Source: Thalassotalea euphylliae
GTDB taxonomy: Bacteria > Pseudomonadota > Gammaproteobacteria > Enterobacterales > Alteromonadaceae
Reading direction: 5' to 3'
NCBI RefSeq assembly: GCF_003390335.1
Contig: NZ_QUOU01000001.1
Location: 2,666,001 to 2,730,000 of the forward strand
DNA length: 64,000 nt
Part shown: piece by piece, positions 9,369 to 17,473 of the stretch
Layout of the letters: every line of letters begins with the position of its first letter
Numbering within the stretch: position 1 is the first letter of the stretch
Notes under the pieces: generated by a model
What the model saw: only the letters and a program-made list of their open reading frames with translations
What the model was told of the DNA's origin: nothing
Databases searched by the model: none
Made by a program: the position numbers and the translations under genes

Positions 9369-9881
9369 CTACTTGAGTTGTTTCAATACGTCAAATGGAT
9401 TTGGCTTATCAAGCTCTTCAGGCAATTCGCCCCATGTTGTATCGGCTTCGCCTTTACAGTCATCGAGTTCATGCCGTGGAATTAATGGAATCGCAAGTAA
9501 TAACTCGTCTTCCACTAACTCTCGCAAGTTAACTTCACCATTTTCATCTAATTCTATTGCGTCATAATATGACGGCAAATCTGCAGCACCTTCTGCATTT
9601 TTTACCGGACTAAACTGGAAATCAATTTCCAGAGTATGCGCTAATTCGTCATTACAACGTTGGCATATCAGCCCTACTGATGCCGAGCCTTTGCCTGATA
9701 TTACTACTAGGCCAAGTTCATCCACATCAAATTGAAAACTAACGTCGATTTCCTCAGCTGTGTTTTCACACGAGTCGATTAATCGGTTCATTTCCGTTAA
9801 CTGAAATATCCCACTACACTCAAGTCTTCGTTGAGCGCTTTTGTAAGGATCTATCGTTACTGGTAGCTTTAGGTTCTGCAT
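9369..9881 (-). CDS. yceD: YceD (DUF177) family protein, 23S rRNA accumulation factor
   Basis: This 170-residue protein belongs to the DUF177/YceD family, always found upstream of rpmF; in E. coli it is linked to 23S rRNA accumulation. A CQRC pair lies in the middle of the protein. The acidic second half contains NLRELVEDELLLAIPLIPRH, followed by a C-terminal LDKPNPFDVLKQL, which is the usual family ending. It is the first gene of the leftward lipid operon, and its promoter should lie in the 128-bp gap shared with divergent maf. Confidence 0.93.
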   Translation of the reverse strand: MQNLKLPVTIDPYKSAQRRLECSGIFQLTEMNRLIDSCENTAEEIDVSFQFDVDELGLVVISGKGSASVGLICQRCNDELAHTLEIDFQFSPVKNAEGAADLPSYYDAIELDENGEVNLRELVEDELLLAIPLIPRHELDDCKGEADTTWGELPEELDKPNPFDVLKQLK

Positions 9882-10009
9882 AGGGCGCGAATAATAAAGG
9901 GCTGACCCGCATGTGTCAAAAGAATTTTATGGTTTTTCTTTAATTTTCGAGAATCAAACCAATATCAAGGATAACCTTGTTTAAACTCTGATTAAAAACT
10001 GTATAAATT

Positions 10010-10606
10010 ATGAGAAAAATTGTTCTGGGCTCTACTTCTCTTTATCGAAAAGCCTTGCTGGAAAAACTCAACCTATCCTTTGACTGCATTAAGCCAAAAG
10101 TTGATGAAACACCGCTGTTAAATGAATCCCCCAAAGCCTTAGTTGCCCGCTTGGCAGAAGCTAAAGCACGAGCGGCAGGAGCAAGTGTCACTGATGCATT
10201 AGTTATTGGCTCTGATCAAGTCGCTGTCCATCAGGGAGAAATTCTTGGTAAACCTCATACCGTTGAGAATGCCATTAAACAATTAACCCGTTTTAGTGGC
10301 CACTCCGTGACCTTTTTAACGGGGCTATGTGTTTTCGACAGCCGAACAGGTGAATCAAAAACAGTTGTTGAACCCTTTACCGTGCACTTTAGAGCGTTAA
10401 GCCAGCACGCTATCAGTAATTATGTGCGCGCTGAAATGCCGTTAAATTGCGCGGGTAGCTTTAAAAGTGAAGGATTGGGTATTTGTTTATTTGAAAAACT
10501 GGCAGGTGATGACCCCAATAGCTTAATTGGCCTGCCATTAATTCAGCTAACCAAGCTATTTAAGCACTTTGGCGTTGATGTGCTTGACGAGCAGCCAAGA
10601 CAATAG
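10010..10606 (+). CDS. yceF: Maf-like nucleotide pyrophosphatase (YceF type)
   Basis: Maf proteins hydrolyse non-canonical nucleoside triphosphates; the YceF subgroup prefers 7-methyl-GTP. The 198-residue protein begins MRKIVLGSTSLYRKALLEKL with the usual substrate-loop serines. It then has PLVNESP-like and KARAAG segments, the catalytic GSDQVA motif near residue 68, and GLPLIQLTKLF at the C-terminus. It is divergent from yceD, as in E. coli. I chose YceF rather than YhdE from the gene neighbourhood as well as the sequence. Confidence 0.9.
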   Translation: MRKIVLGSTSLYRKALLEKLNLSFDCIKPKVDETPLLNESPKALVARLAEAKARAAGASVTDALVIGSDQVAVHQGEILGKPHTVENAIKQLTRFSGHSVTFLTGLCVFDSRTGESKTVVEPFTVHFRALSQHAISNYVRAEMPLNCAGSFKSEGLGICLFEKLAGDDPNSLIGLPLIQLTKLFKHFGVDVLDEQPRQ

Positions 10607-10628
10607 CGGCGAATTATTTAAAAGAGCG

Positions 10629-11279
10629 CTAGTGGCCCGTGACTAGCGCTTTTAGTTCAACAATAGAGTCAACGATGGCATTTGGCTGACAAGCATCGAG
10701 ATGCTCCCGCTTATCTGCCCCAACTGTAATGCCAATACTGGCAACACCGGCGTTATTTGCCATGTTTAGATCATGGCGTGAATCCCCTATCATTACAGCT
10801 TCTTGAGGCTTTACATTTAGCTTTGCTAATAGCTGATGAATCATATCAGGGGCAGGCTTAGAGACAGACTCATCAGCGCAAATGGTCATATCAAAGTGCT
10901 GATGAAGTTGAGTTTCATCTAGCATATGGTTCAACCCTTGTCTTGCCTTACCCGTTGCGACAGCAACTAGTTTGTTTTGTTGTTTTAGCATGGCCAACAT
11001 TGCTTCTACATGCTCGAACAAAGGTGAAGCAACGTTAGTCGCAGAATATTCGGCTTTATAAGCGGCGACCATATCGTTAACTGTCTCTTGCGCAATACCG
11101 GGAAACAGCTTTTGCAACGCAGGCACTAAACTTAATCCAATAATGCTTTTTGCATCATCATCACTTGGGGGCGTCAATGACAAGCGCTCAGCCGCGACTT
11201 GAATAGACGTTACAATTCGGGCGATAGAATCCATCAAGGTGCCATCCCAGTCAAAGATATAAAGCTTATAATTATCCAT
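10629..11279 (-). CDS. HAD-superfamily phosphatase (Gph-like)
   Basis: This 216-residue protein is a haloacid-dehalogenase-type phosphohydrolase. The nucleophile motif FDWDGTLMDS is at residues 9-18, VAVATGKARQG provides motif II, and MIGDSRHDLNMANNAG provides motifs III/IV. The small helical cap lies between motifs I and II, as in phosphoglycolate phosphatases. Such a gene beside rluC is common in Alteromonadales and Vibrio. The substrate is unknown; phosphoglycolate or another small phosphomonoester is possible. It converges on maf and lies 96 bp downstream of rluC. Confidence 0.85.
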   Translation of the reverse strand: MDNYKLYIFDWDGTLMDSIARIVTSIQVAAERLSLTPPSDDDAKSIIGLSLVPALQKLFPGIAQETVNDMVAAYKAEYSATNVASPLFEHVEAMLAMLKQQNKLVAVATGKARQGLNHMLDETQLHQHFDMTICADESVSKPAPDMIHQLLAKLNVKPQEAVMIGDSRHDLNMANNAGVASIGITVGADKREHLDACQPNAIVDSIVELKALVTGH

Positions 11280-11375
11280 AGTGGCAAGTTCACCTTTCTA
11301 CATCGAGTTAGTTAGTTGTGATAAATTTGTTTGAGGTTTACGTTAGGCTGAGCAGCTATTAACACAAACCAATCA

Positions 11376-12338
11376 TTATTTTGATTGGCTTGTTTTAAGG
11401 TTTTTCAGTGCTTTGGCTAAGGCATTATCTAGCGGTGCTTCCACTTTTAAACGCTTTTCAGTGCGCGGATGGGTAAACTCAATACTCGCCGCATGTAAAA
11501 ATAAACGATTAAGTCCGGCTGCTTTCATTACACCATCAAAATCTTCATGCCCATATTTAGGGTCACAAGCAATGGGGTGTCCTTTCGTTTGGCAATGCAC
11601 ACGAATTTGATGTGTTCGGCCAGTCACCGGAAAGGCGCGCACTAAGGTCGCCCCATCATAATGTTGAATGACTTTATAGCGGGTTTCAGACTCTTTGCCA
11701 TTAATGTTGTCAACAATCACAACGCGTTCACCGGATTTTAAATCGTTCTTGCGAAGCCCTTCAGTCACTTTCGTTAATTTGGGGGACCAACGGCCTTTCA
11801 CTAGCGCGTGATAAAATTTCTGTACATTCTTTTTGCGCAGTTGCTCGTGCAAATTGCGCAATGCCGAGCGCTTTTTCGCCACTACTAAACAGCCTGACGT
11901 ATCGCGATCTAAACGGTGTACTAGCTCTAGCATTTTGGCCTGTGGGCGAAGTGCCCTTAGCGCTTCGATAACGCCAAAGTTCACACCGCTGCCACCGTGT
12001 ACGGCCATGCCAGATGGCTTATTGATCACTAATAGCACTTCGTCTTCATAGAGAATTTGCGACTCTAAGTTAGCTACAACGTTGAGCTGGGTTGACACAG
12101 GCGCAGATTTTTCCGACACGCGAATCGGTGCGACGCGGATAATATCTTCATCCTGTAATTTGTACTCAGGTTTAGTGCGTTTTTTATTAACGCGGATCTC
12201 CCCTTTGCGCAGCAGCCGATAGATCATACTCTTAGGCACGCCTTTAAGGGTTTTCAATAAATAATTGTCGATTCTCTGACCAGCGTCATCCGCTTCAACG
12301 GTAAAAAATCGTACTTTAGGTTTGTTCTCTTCGTTCAT
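11376..12338 (-). CDS. rluC: 23S rRNA pseudouridine synthase RluC
   Basis: RluC converts uridines 955, 2504 and 2580 of 23S rRNA to pseudouridine (E. coli numbering). I chose the ATG at 12338, giving 320 residues from MNEENKPKVRFF; an upstream in-frame ATG adds nine residues that look non-native. An S4 RNA-binding domain occupies about residues 20-80. The catalytic aspartate is in ELVHRLDRDTSGCLVVAKK, and TGRTHQIRVH follows. It is divergent from rne across a long leader region, as in E. coli. Confidence 0.94.
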   Translation of the reverse strand: MNEENKPKVRFFTVEADDAGQRIDNYLLKTLKGVPKSMIYRLLRKGEIRVNKKRTKPEYKLQDEDIIRVAPIRVSEKSAPVSTQLNVVANLESQILYEDEVLLVINKPSGMAVHGGSGVNFGVIEALRALRPQAKMLELVHRLDRDTSGCLVVAKKRSALRNLHEQLRKKNVQKFYHALVKGRWSPKLTKVTEGLRKNDLKSGERVVIVDNINGKESETRYKVIQHYDGATLVRAFPVTGRTHQIRVHCQTKGHPIACDPKYGHEDFDGVMKAAGLNRLFLHAASIEFTHPRTEKRLKVEAPLDNALAKALKNLKTSQSK

Positions 12339-12365
12339 GGCGCGCAGTCTAGCATAAAAACGCAA

Positions 12366-12965
12366 TTATTTAGCTAAAATAAACAGGTATTTGATTGCTA
12401 TCTGCTAGCAGATAGTGGGATAATCGAGCCGCTGTGTCGCACCAGTGTTGCACACTCAAGCGCACCAAAGCAGAGCACAGTATTAATTGGCAGCATTGTG
12501 TAGAAAAGTCTCAAGAGACTTTAAGAGAGTAAGAGGCAAAATGAGGCTACTTTAATGTGCGAGATAAGACACATTAACTGACAAGCCCGTTGTACAACAA
12601 AGCGCGTGTAACTTGCTTTGAAGCTACATAAACATTTTGTCCAGCGTACCAATGCTAAATAACAAAAATAACAACATCACCTAAGATTTGCCTTAACAGA
12701 GTAACGTTAGCCAAGCTTAGTTATACACGTATGTTGTTGACAGCACAGCACGCTGGCTGAGCACATAAAGAATTATTGTAGTGAGTCTGACAAACTTGCT
12801 ATCTAACAATCAGAAGAAACTAACAGCTTACCGGGCTATGGCACACATTAAGCCGGGTAAGAATGACACCCGTGAGGCTGACAACTAGCTGTTACCATTG
12901 CGATAGATTGCTTTGTGTTCTAAGCAAATGGTGTGCTGTGACTAAAATATAGAGTCACAGAAACT
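12366..12965 (+). promoter_or_regulatory. Long structured rne leader / rluC-rne divergent region
   Basis: This 600-bp stretch contains no gene. It lies upstream of rne, whose E. coli counterpart has a long 5' UTR that RNase E binds for autoregulation. A structured core is visible at 12821-12894. TAACAGCT (12821-12828) pairs perfectly with AGCTGTTA (12887-12894). Inside it, CTTACC with GGCT pairs with AGCC and GGTAAG (12827-12861). A second short hairpin just before the start uses GTGACT (12937-12942) and AGTCAC. The likely role is rne autoregulation, inferred from position and structure. The rest of the stretch presumably holds the two divergent promoters. Confidence 0.65.
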
Positions 12966-15900
12966 ATGAAACGTATGTTAATTAACGCTACACAGTCTGA
13001 AGAGTTACGTGTAGCCTTGGTCGACGGGCAACGCCTTTACGATTTAGATATCGAAAGCCCTGGCCATGAGCAGAAAAAGGCGAATATCTACAAAGCGAAA
13101 ATTACTCGCATCGAACCCTCTCTAGAAGCCGCTTTCGTTGACTATGGTGCTGAGCGTCATGGTTTCCTACCAATGAAAGAAATTGCCCGCGAATACTTCC
13201 CTGAAGGCTACAAATTCCAGGGTCGTCCAAACATTAAAGACGTACTCACCGAAGGCCAAGAAGTTATTGTACAGGTTGATAAAGAAGAGCGTGGCCAAAA
13301 GGGTGCTGCGCTTACCACCTTTATCAGCTTAGCGGGTAGTTACTTAGTACTAATGCCGAATAACCCACGTGCTGGTGGTATTTCTCGTCGCATTGAAGGT
13401 GACGAGCGTACTGAGCTGAAAGCTGCGCTTAGCAAGCTAGACCTACCTAAGGGCATGGGCCTGATTGTTCGTACCGCCGGTGTTGGCAAGGATTACGAAG
13501 AGCTTTCTTGGGATTTAGACATCCTGCTTCATCACTGGAAAACCATTGAAGAAGCCGCTGCAAGCCGCCCTGCACCTTTCTTAATTCACCAAGAAAGTGG
13601 CTTGATCCAACGGGCGATTCGCGATTACTTACGCCGTGACATTGGCGAAGTGATTGTTGACCGCCCGAAAATATTTGAGCGCGTGAAGCAGCATATCGAG
13701 TTAGTTCGCCCAGATTTTGCCAGCAAAGTTAAGCTTTACACTAACGATGTGCCGTTATTCACCCACTACCAAATTGAAACGCAAATTGAGTCAGCGTTCC
13801 AACGTGAAGTGCGTTTACCATCAGGTGGCTCAATCGTTATCGACCCAACCGAGGCGATGATTTCCATTGATATCAACTCGGCACGTGCAACGAAGGGTGG
13901 TGATATCGAAGAAACGGCTTTCAATACCAACTTAGAAGCAGCGGAAGAAATCGCTCGCCAATTACGCTTGCGTGATGCGGGTGGCTTAGTGGTTATCGAC
14001 TTTATCGACATGACGCCAACACGTCATCAACGCGAAGTTGAAAATCGCCTACGCGAAGCTGTGCAACAAGACAGAGCGCGCATTCAACTAGGGCGTATTT
14101 CACGCTTTGGTTTGATGGAAATGTCGCGTCAGCGCTTACGCCCTTCGATTGGCGAAACCAGCCAGAACGTCTGTCCTCGTTGTAACGGTACTGGCCAAGT
14201 TCGCGGTATTGAATCGTTAGCTTTATCAATTCTTCGCTTGATGGAAGAAGAGGCGATTAAAGAGAACACAGCGCACGTGCAAGCGCAAGTGCCTGTCCCT
14301 GTCGCAACCTACTTATTAAATGAAAAACGTCGCTCTGTGATGCACATTGAAAAGCATCACGGTGTGAAAGTGCTCATTATTCCTAACCCGAATATGCACA
14401 CACCACAATATGAAGTACTGCGCGTGCGTCAAGATGAAACCATTGACGAAGCGAGCTACAACGTGAAAACCAAGCCTGCTGAAGTTGAAGAAGCTGTTAT
14501 GCCTAAGTTCAACAAAGAAGCAGCAAAGAAAGACGAGCCAGTTATTCAAGGCATGACGGCACCTAAACGTGCGCCTTCAAGCCAAAATAACAAGCCACAA
14601 GCGGCTGCTCAGCCAGCTGCACCAAAAAAAGGGTTAGTTGCATCATTCATGGGTTGGTTAGGCGGCCTGTTCAATTCGGAAGAAGAAGTTGAAGAAGTGA
14701 AGCCGAAAGCTAAGCCTAAAGGACGTCGTGATAACCGTGAAGGTCGCGATAATCAGCGCAATCGCAAAGGCCGTGGTGCAAATCAACGCCGTGGCAACCG
14801 TCAAGCACGAGACAACGACGAAAGTCGTGAGGCACGCGAAACTCGTGATACCAAAGAGACACGTAACAACAAGCCGAGAAAGCCGCGTAAACCGGAGCAA
14901 GACAAGCCTGCGCAAAAGCCTAAGGAAGAGAAAGTTGCTGAGCGCAGACAACGTCGCAATAACCGCAAAAAAGTACGTGTTAGCGATGAGAATGCTGTGC
15001 AGCAAGCCAATGATGTTTCTGTAAAAGCTGATGAGCAAAACACAGAAGCTAAGCAAGTGAGACAAGCGAAACCTAAAAAAGCTGAGCATAAAGCCAACGA
15101 GAAAAAATCGTCGGATGACAATCAAGCTGTTGAGTCAAAAGCGAAACAACCTAAACCAGCGAAGAAGCGCGCTAAGCCGCAAGCTGATAAGGTAGAAAAA
15201 GCAGAGGAAACGTTAACGGCAAGCGAGCAACAAGTGCCTGAAACGCAGGTTACAGAAGCGACAACAGAAGGTGAAAAGCAAGAGCGCACACGCAACCGCC
15301 GTTCACCGCGTCATTTGCGCTCACACGGCCAACGTCGTCGTCGCTCAGCTGACGGTAATACTGATACTGACGGCAATGCACCTGTAGTGAATGAACAAGC
15401 CGTTGCTGAAATCACTGAAGACCCAGTTGAAGCTCGTTACCCTGAAGTGACACAGCAAGTAGAAACGCCAGCGGTTGCTGAGCCAACCCCAGAAGTTCAG
15501 CATGACCTTCCTGGCTTAGATACTGAGCAGCACATTGCTGAAACTGCTCCAGTAACCGAAAATGTAACGGAAACTGCTACTACTCAAGAAACTGAGCAAC
15601 CTGCTACTAATAGCACCCTTGATGCAGCACCAGAGGCGAATAAAGAAGCCACTGGCGAAGATGTAGTGACTGAATCAGTAACTGATGAAGTGACAGAGCC
15701 GCCAGCAGAAAATGCACCTGTACAGGCTGCAGAGCAAGCGCCAGTAGTTGCAGCGCAATCAGTGGCTAAAGCGCAAAGTGAAAAAGCAGACAAGCCTCAA
15801 GCGGTTGAAACCCCTAAGGCTTCGAAGGCCACTAAAGCAGCTCAATCAAATAGTGGCTTAAAAGCATTCAAAGGCAAAGCAAGCTCGCCAATGGCAAAAC

Positions 15901-16040
15901 CTGTGACGGTTGATACGGTAAACACGATTCCAACGGCAGCAATGCCAATCGAACAGCGTTTAGTCGTTGAGAAGTCGCAGCAACAAGCAATACGTGCATT
16001 AGCCGTGAATAGCAGCTACTCTGGCCCGGTTAAACCATAA
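12966..16040 (+). CDS. rne: Ribonuclease E
   Basis: RNase E is the membrane-associated endonuclease that starts mRNA decay and matures rRNA and tRNA, and it scaffolds the degradosome. The 1024-residue protein starts MKRMLINATQSEELRVALVDG. It carries the S1 RNA-binding domain (about 35-125), the 5' sensor and the DNase-I-like catalytic part (IDPTEAMISIDINSARATKGG). The Zn-link CPRC lies at residues 403-406, next to the positions known in E. coli (404/407). A short amphipathic segment (VASFMGWLGGLFNS, about 558-571) fits the membrane anchor. It is followed by a long Arg/Lys- and Glu/Gln-rich disordered scaffold. The C-terminal SGPVKP ending resembles the PNPase-binding tail. Confidence 0.97.
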   Translation: MKRMLINATQSEELRVALVDGQRLYDLDIESPGHEQKKANIYKAKITRIEPSLEAAFVDYGAERHGFLPMKEIAREYFPEGYKFQGRPNIKDVLTEGQEVIVQVDKEERGQKGAALTTFISLAGSYLVLMPNNPRAGGISRRIEGDERTELKAALSKLDLPKGMGLIVRTAGVGKDYEELSWDLDILLHHWKTIEEAAASRPAPFLIHQESGLIQRAIRDYLRRDIGEVIVDRPKIFERVKQHIELVRPDFASKVKLYTNDVPLFTHYQIETQIESAFQREVRLPSGGSIVIDPTEAMISIDINSARATKGGDIEETAFNTNLEAAEEIARQLRLRDAGGLVVIDFIDMTPTRHQREVENRLREAVQQDRARIQLGRISRFGLMEMSRQRLRPSIGETSQNVCPRCNGTGQVRGIESLALSILRLMEEEAIKENTAHVQAQVPVPVATYLLNEKRRSVMHIEKHHGVKVLIIPNPNMHTPQYEVLRVRQDETIDEASYNVKTKPAEVEEAVMPKFNKEAAKKDEPVIQGMTAPKRAPSSQNNKPQAAAQPAAPKKGLVASFMGWLGGLFNSEEEVEEVKPKAKPKGRRDNREGRDNQRNRKGRGANQRRGNRQARDNDESREARETRDTKETRNNKPRKPRKPEQDKPAQKPKEEKVAERRQRRNNRKKVRVSDENAVQQANDVSVKADEQNTEAKQVRQAKPKKAEHKANEKKSSDDNQAVESKAKQPKPAKKRAKPQADKVEKAEETLTASEQQVPETQVTEATTEGEKQERTRNRRSPRHLRSHGQRRRRSADGNTDTDGNAPVVNEQAVAEITEDPVEARYPEVTQQVETPAVAEPTPEVQHDLPGLDTEQHIAETAPVTENVTETATTQETEQPATNSTLDAAPEANKEATGEDVVTESVTDEVTEPPAENAPVQAAEQAPVVAAQSVAKAQSEKADKPQAVETPKASKATKAAQSNSGLKAFKGKASSPMAKPVTVDTVNTIPTAAMPIEQRLVVEKSQQQAIRALAVNSSYSGPVKP

Positions 16041-16060
16041 CCAAAGCCAGTAAAACGAAG

Positions 16061-16091
16061 AAAGGCCAGCATATTGCTGGCCTTTTTATTT
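16061..16091 (+). terminator. Rho-independent terminator after rne
   Basis: AAAGGCCAGC and GCTGGCCTTT pair around ATATT and run into TTTTATTTG about 20 bp after the rne stop. It is also a plausible bidirectional end for the convergent ComEA-like gene. Confidence 0.9.
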
Positions 16092-16135
16092 GTCATTTTT
16101 TGGGTGCGTTTTTTCTAACACTTGTTAACAAACGA

Positions 16136-16447
16136 TTAAATCTTTATCAGATGACGATTGTTTTCAATAAAACGGTCCCCTATGCCTTTGACATTCGTTA
16201 AATCATCGACACTGATAAATCCACCATTTTCCGAGCGATAATCGATGATCGCCTGCGCTTTTTTCTTGCCAATTCCTTTTAGCAGCACAAGTTGTTCGAT
16301 AGTTGCCTTATTAACGTCGATAGGTTGTTGAATCACTACTGCTGATACAGATGCACTAGGCTCTGAAATATCATTCGCGAATGACGGGGTTGAGAAAAGT
16401 GGGAGGGCTGCTACAAGCGTAGCTAACAAATATTTTTTCATGATCAA
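16136..16447 (-). CDS. ComEA-like secreted helix-hairpin-helix protein
   Basis: This 103-residue protein has an N-terminal signal peptide (KKYLLATLVAALPLFSTPSFA). It is followed by a single (HhH)2 DNA-binding module: NKATIEQLVLLKGIGKKKA, then DDLTNVKGIGDRFIENN. This matches the ComEA/YbaV family, whose ComEA members bind incoming DNA in the periplasm during natural competence. An alternative start is the second Met (MKKYLL), which leaves the signal intact. It is monocistronic, between rne and pyrF. Whether it works in competence here cannot be told from the window. Confidence 0.85.
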   Translation of the reverse strand: MIMKKYLLATLVAALPLFSTPSFANDISEPSASVSAVVIQQPIDVNKATIEQLVLLKGIGKKKAQAIIDYRSENGGFISVDDLTNVKGIGDRFIENNRHLIKI

Positions 16448-16557
16448 TCCTTGTAATGGTATCCATGTTGTTTAATCAGCTAACAAAGTAGCTGATTAAA
16501 CAATTAGTACGCATTTCTCAGATTGTCAAAATTTATGCCGCTGTTTTGTAATTAGGA

Positions 16558-17256
16558 TTAGCTGCTAAGTGACTGATTAATTTGCTGTAGCACTTGGTGT
16601 GGGTCGTCAGCCTGGGTAATTGGGCGACCAATCACTAAATAATCAACGCCAACGGCAACCGCCTGCTCTGGTGTCATGATGCGCTTTTGATCGTCACTAC
16701 TAGTACCAGCTGGGCGAATACCCGGAGTCACTAGCTTAAAATCATCACCAAAGGTGTCTTTCAATGATTCCGCTTCCCACGCAGAGCAAACCACACCATC
16801 TAACCCAGCGTTTTGGGTCAAGGTCGCCAAGCTATTAACATGCTCGGCTGGTGACTTATCAATGCCAATACCCGCTAAATCCTCTTCGCCCATACTAGTT
16901 AATACCGTCACAGCGATTAGCAATGGGGCCTTATCACCATAGGGTAAAAGCGCCTCTTTTGCTCTTTCCATCATTTTGGTGCCGCCTGACGCGTGTACAT
17001 TGACCATCCACACCCCAAGTTCAGCGGCAGCAGCGACTGCCTTAGCAACAGTATTGGGGATATCGTGAAACTTTAGGTCTAAAAATACGTCGAAACCGCG
17101 ATTAACCAAAGCTCGAACAAACTCCGGGCCAAAATAAGTGAACATTTCTTTGCCAACTTTTAATCGACAATCTGAAGGTTGGATTTTATCTACAAAGGCT
17201 AGTGCATCCGCTTGGTTATCAAAATCCAAGGCAACGACGACTTTCGCTTGAGTCAT
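16558..17256 (-). CDS. pyrF: Orotidine 5'-phosphate decarboxylase
   Basis: PyrF carries out the last step of UMP synthesis, decarboxylating OMP. The 232-residue protein begins with VVVALDFDN. The catalytic Lys-Asp-Lys-Asp array is in FLDLKFHDIPNTV, and the phosphate-binding end is in TPGIRPAGTSSDDQKR and YLVIGRPITQADDP. In many Gammaproteobacteria pyrF lies behind lapAB; those genes are not next to it here, so it seems to be transcribed alone from the 217-bp gap shared with the divergent EAL gene. Confidence 0.96.
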   Translation of the reverse strand: MTQAKVVVALDFDNQADALAFVDKIQPSDCRLKVGKEMFTYFGPEFVRALVNRGFDVFLDLKFHDIPNTVAKAVAAAAELGVWMVNVHASGGTKMMERAKEALLPYGDKAPLLIAVTVLTSMGEEDLAGIGIDKSPAEHVNSLATLTQNAGLDGVVCSAWEAESLKDTFGDDFKLVTPGIRPAGTSSDDQKRIMTPEQAVAVGVDYLVIGRPITQADDPHQVLQQINQSLSS

Positions 17257-17473
17257 GAGGAAGTTCCATTACAAAGTTTGTACTATTCTAGCGTGAATCG
17301 GTCAGTTTTCGAAACGATAGTTTGCGTAAATCGCCATTTGGTAGCGTAAATGTAAGCGCCGCTGAGTAATTAACAAATAGTCGTATTGATTTTTTATAAT
17401 CAATTGACTTAGATAAGAAATAAAATGCCGATTAAAACGATCTAGTAAGCATCGCTCGCTAAAAACTCTGTCT

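Noticed and set aside
14658..15125. Hydrophobic 155-residue open frame antisense to rne
   Set aside because: It is the reverse frame of the Arg/Lys-rich scaffold codons of rne, which always give Leu/Phe/Ser-rich shadows.
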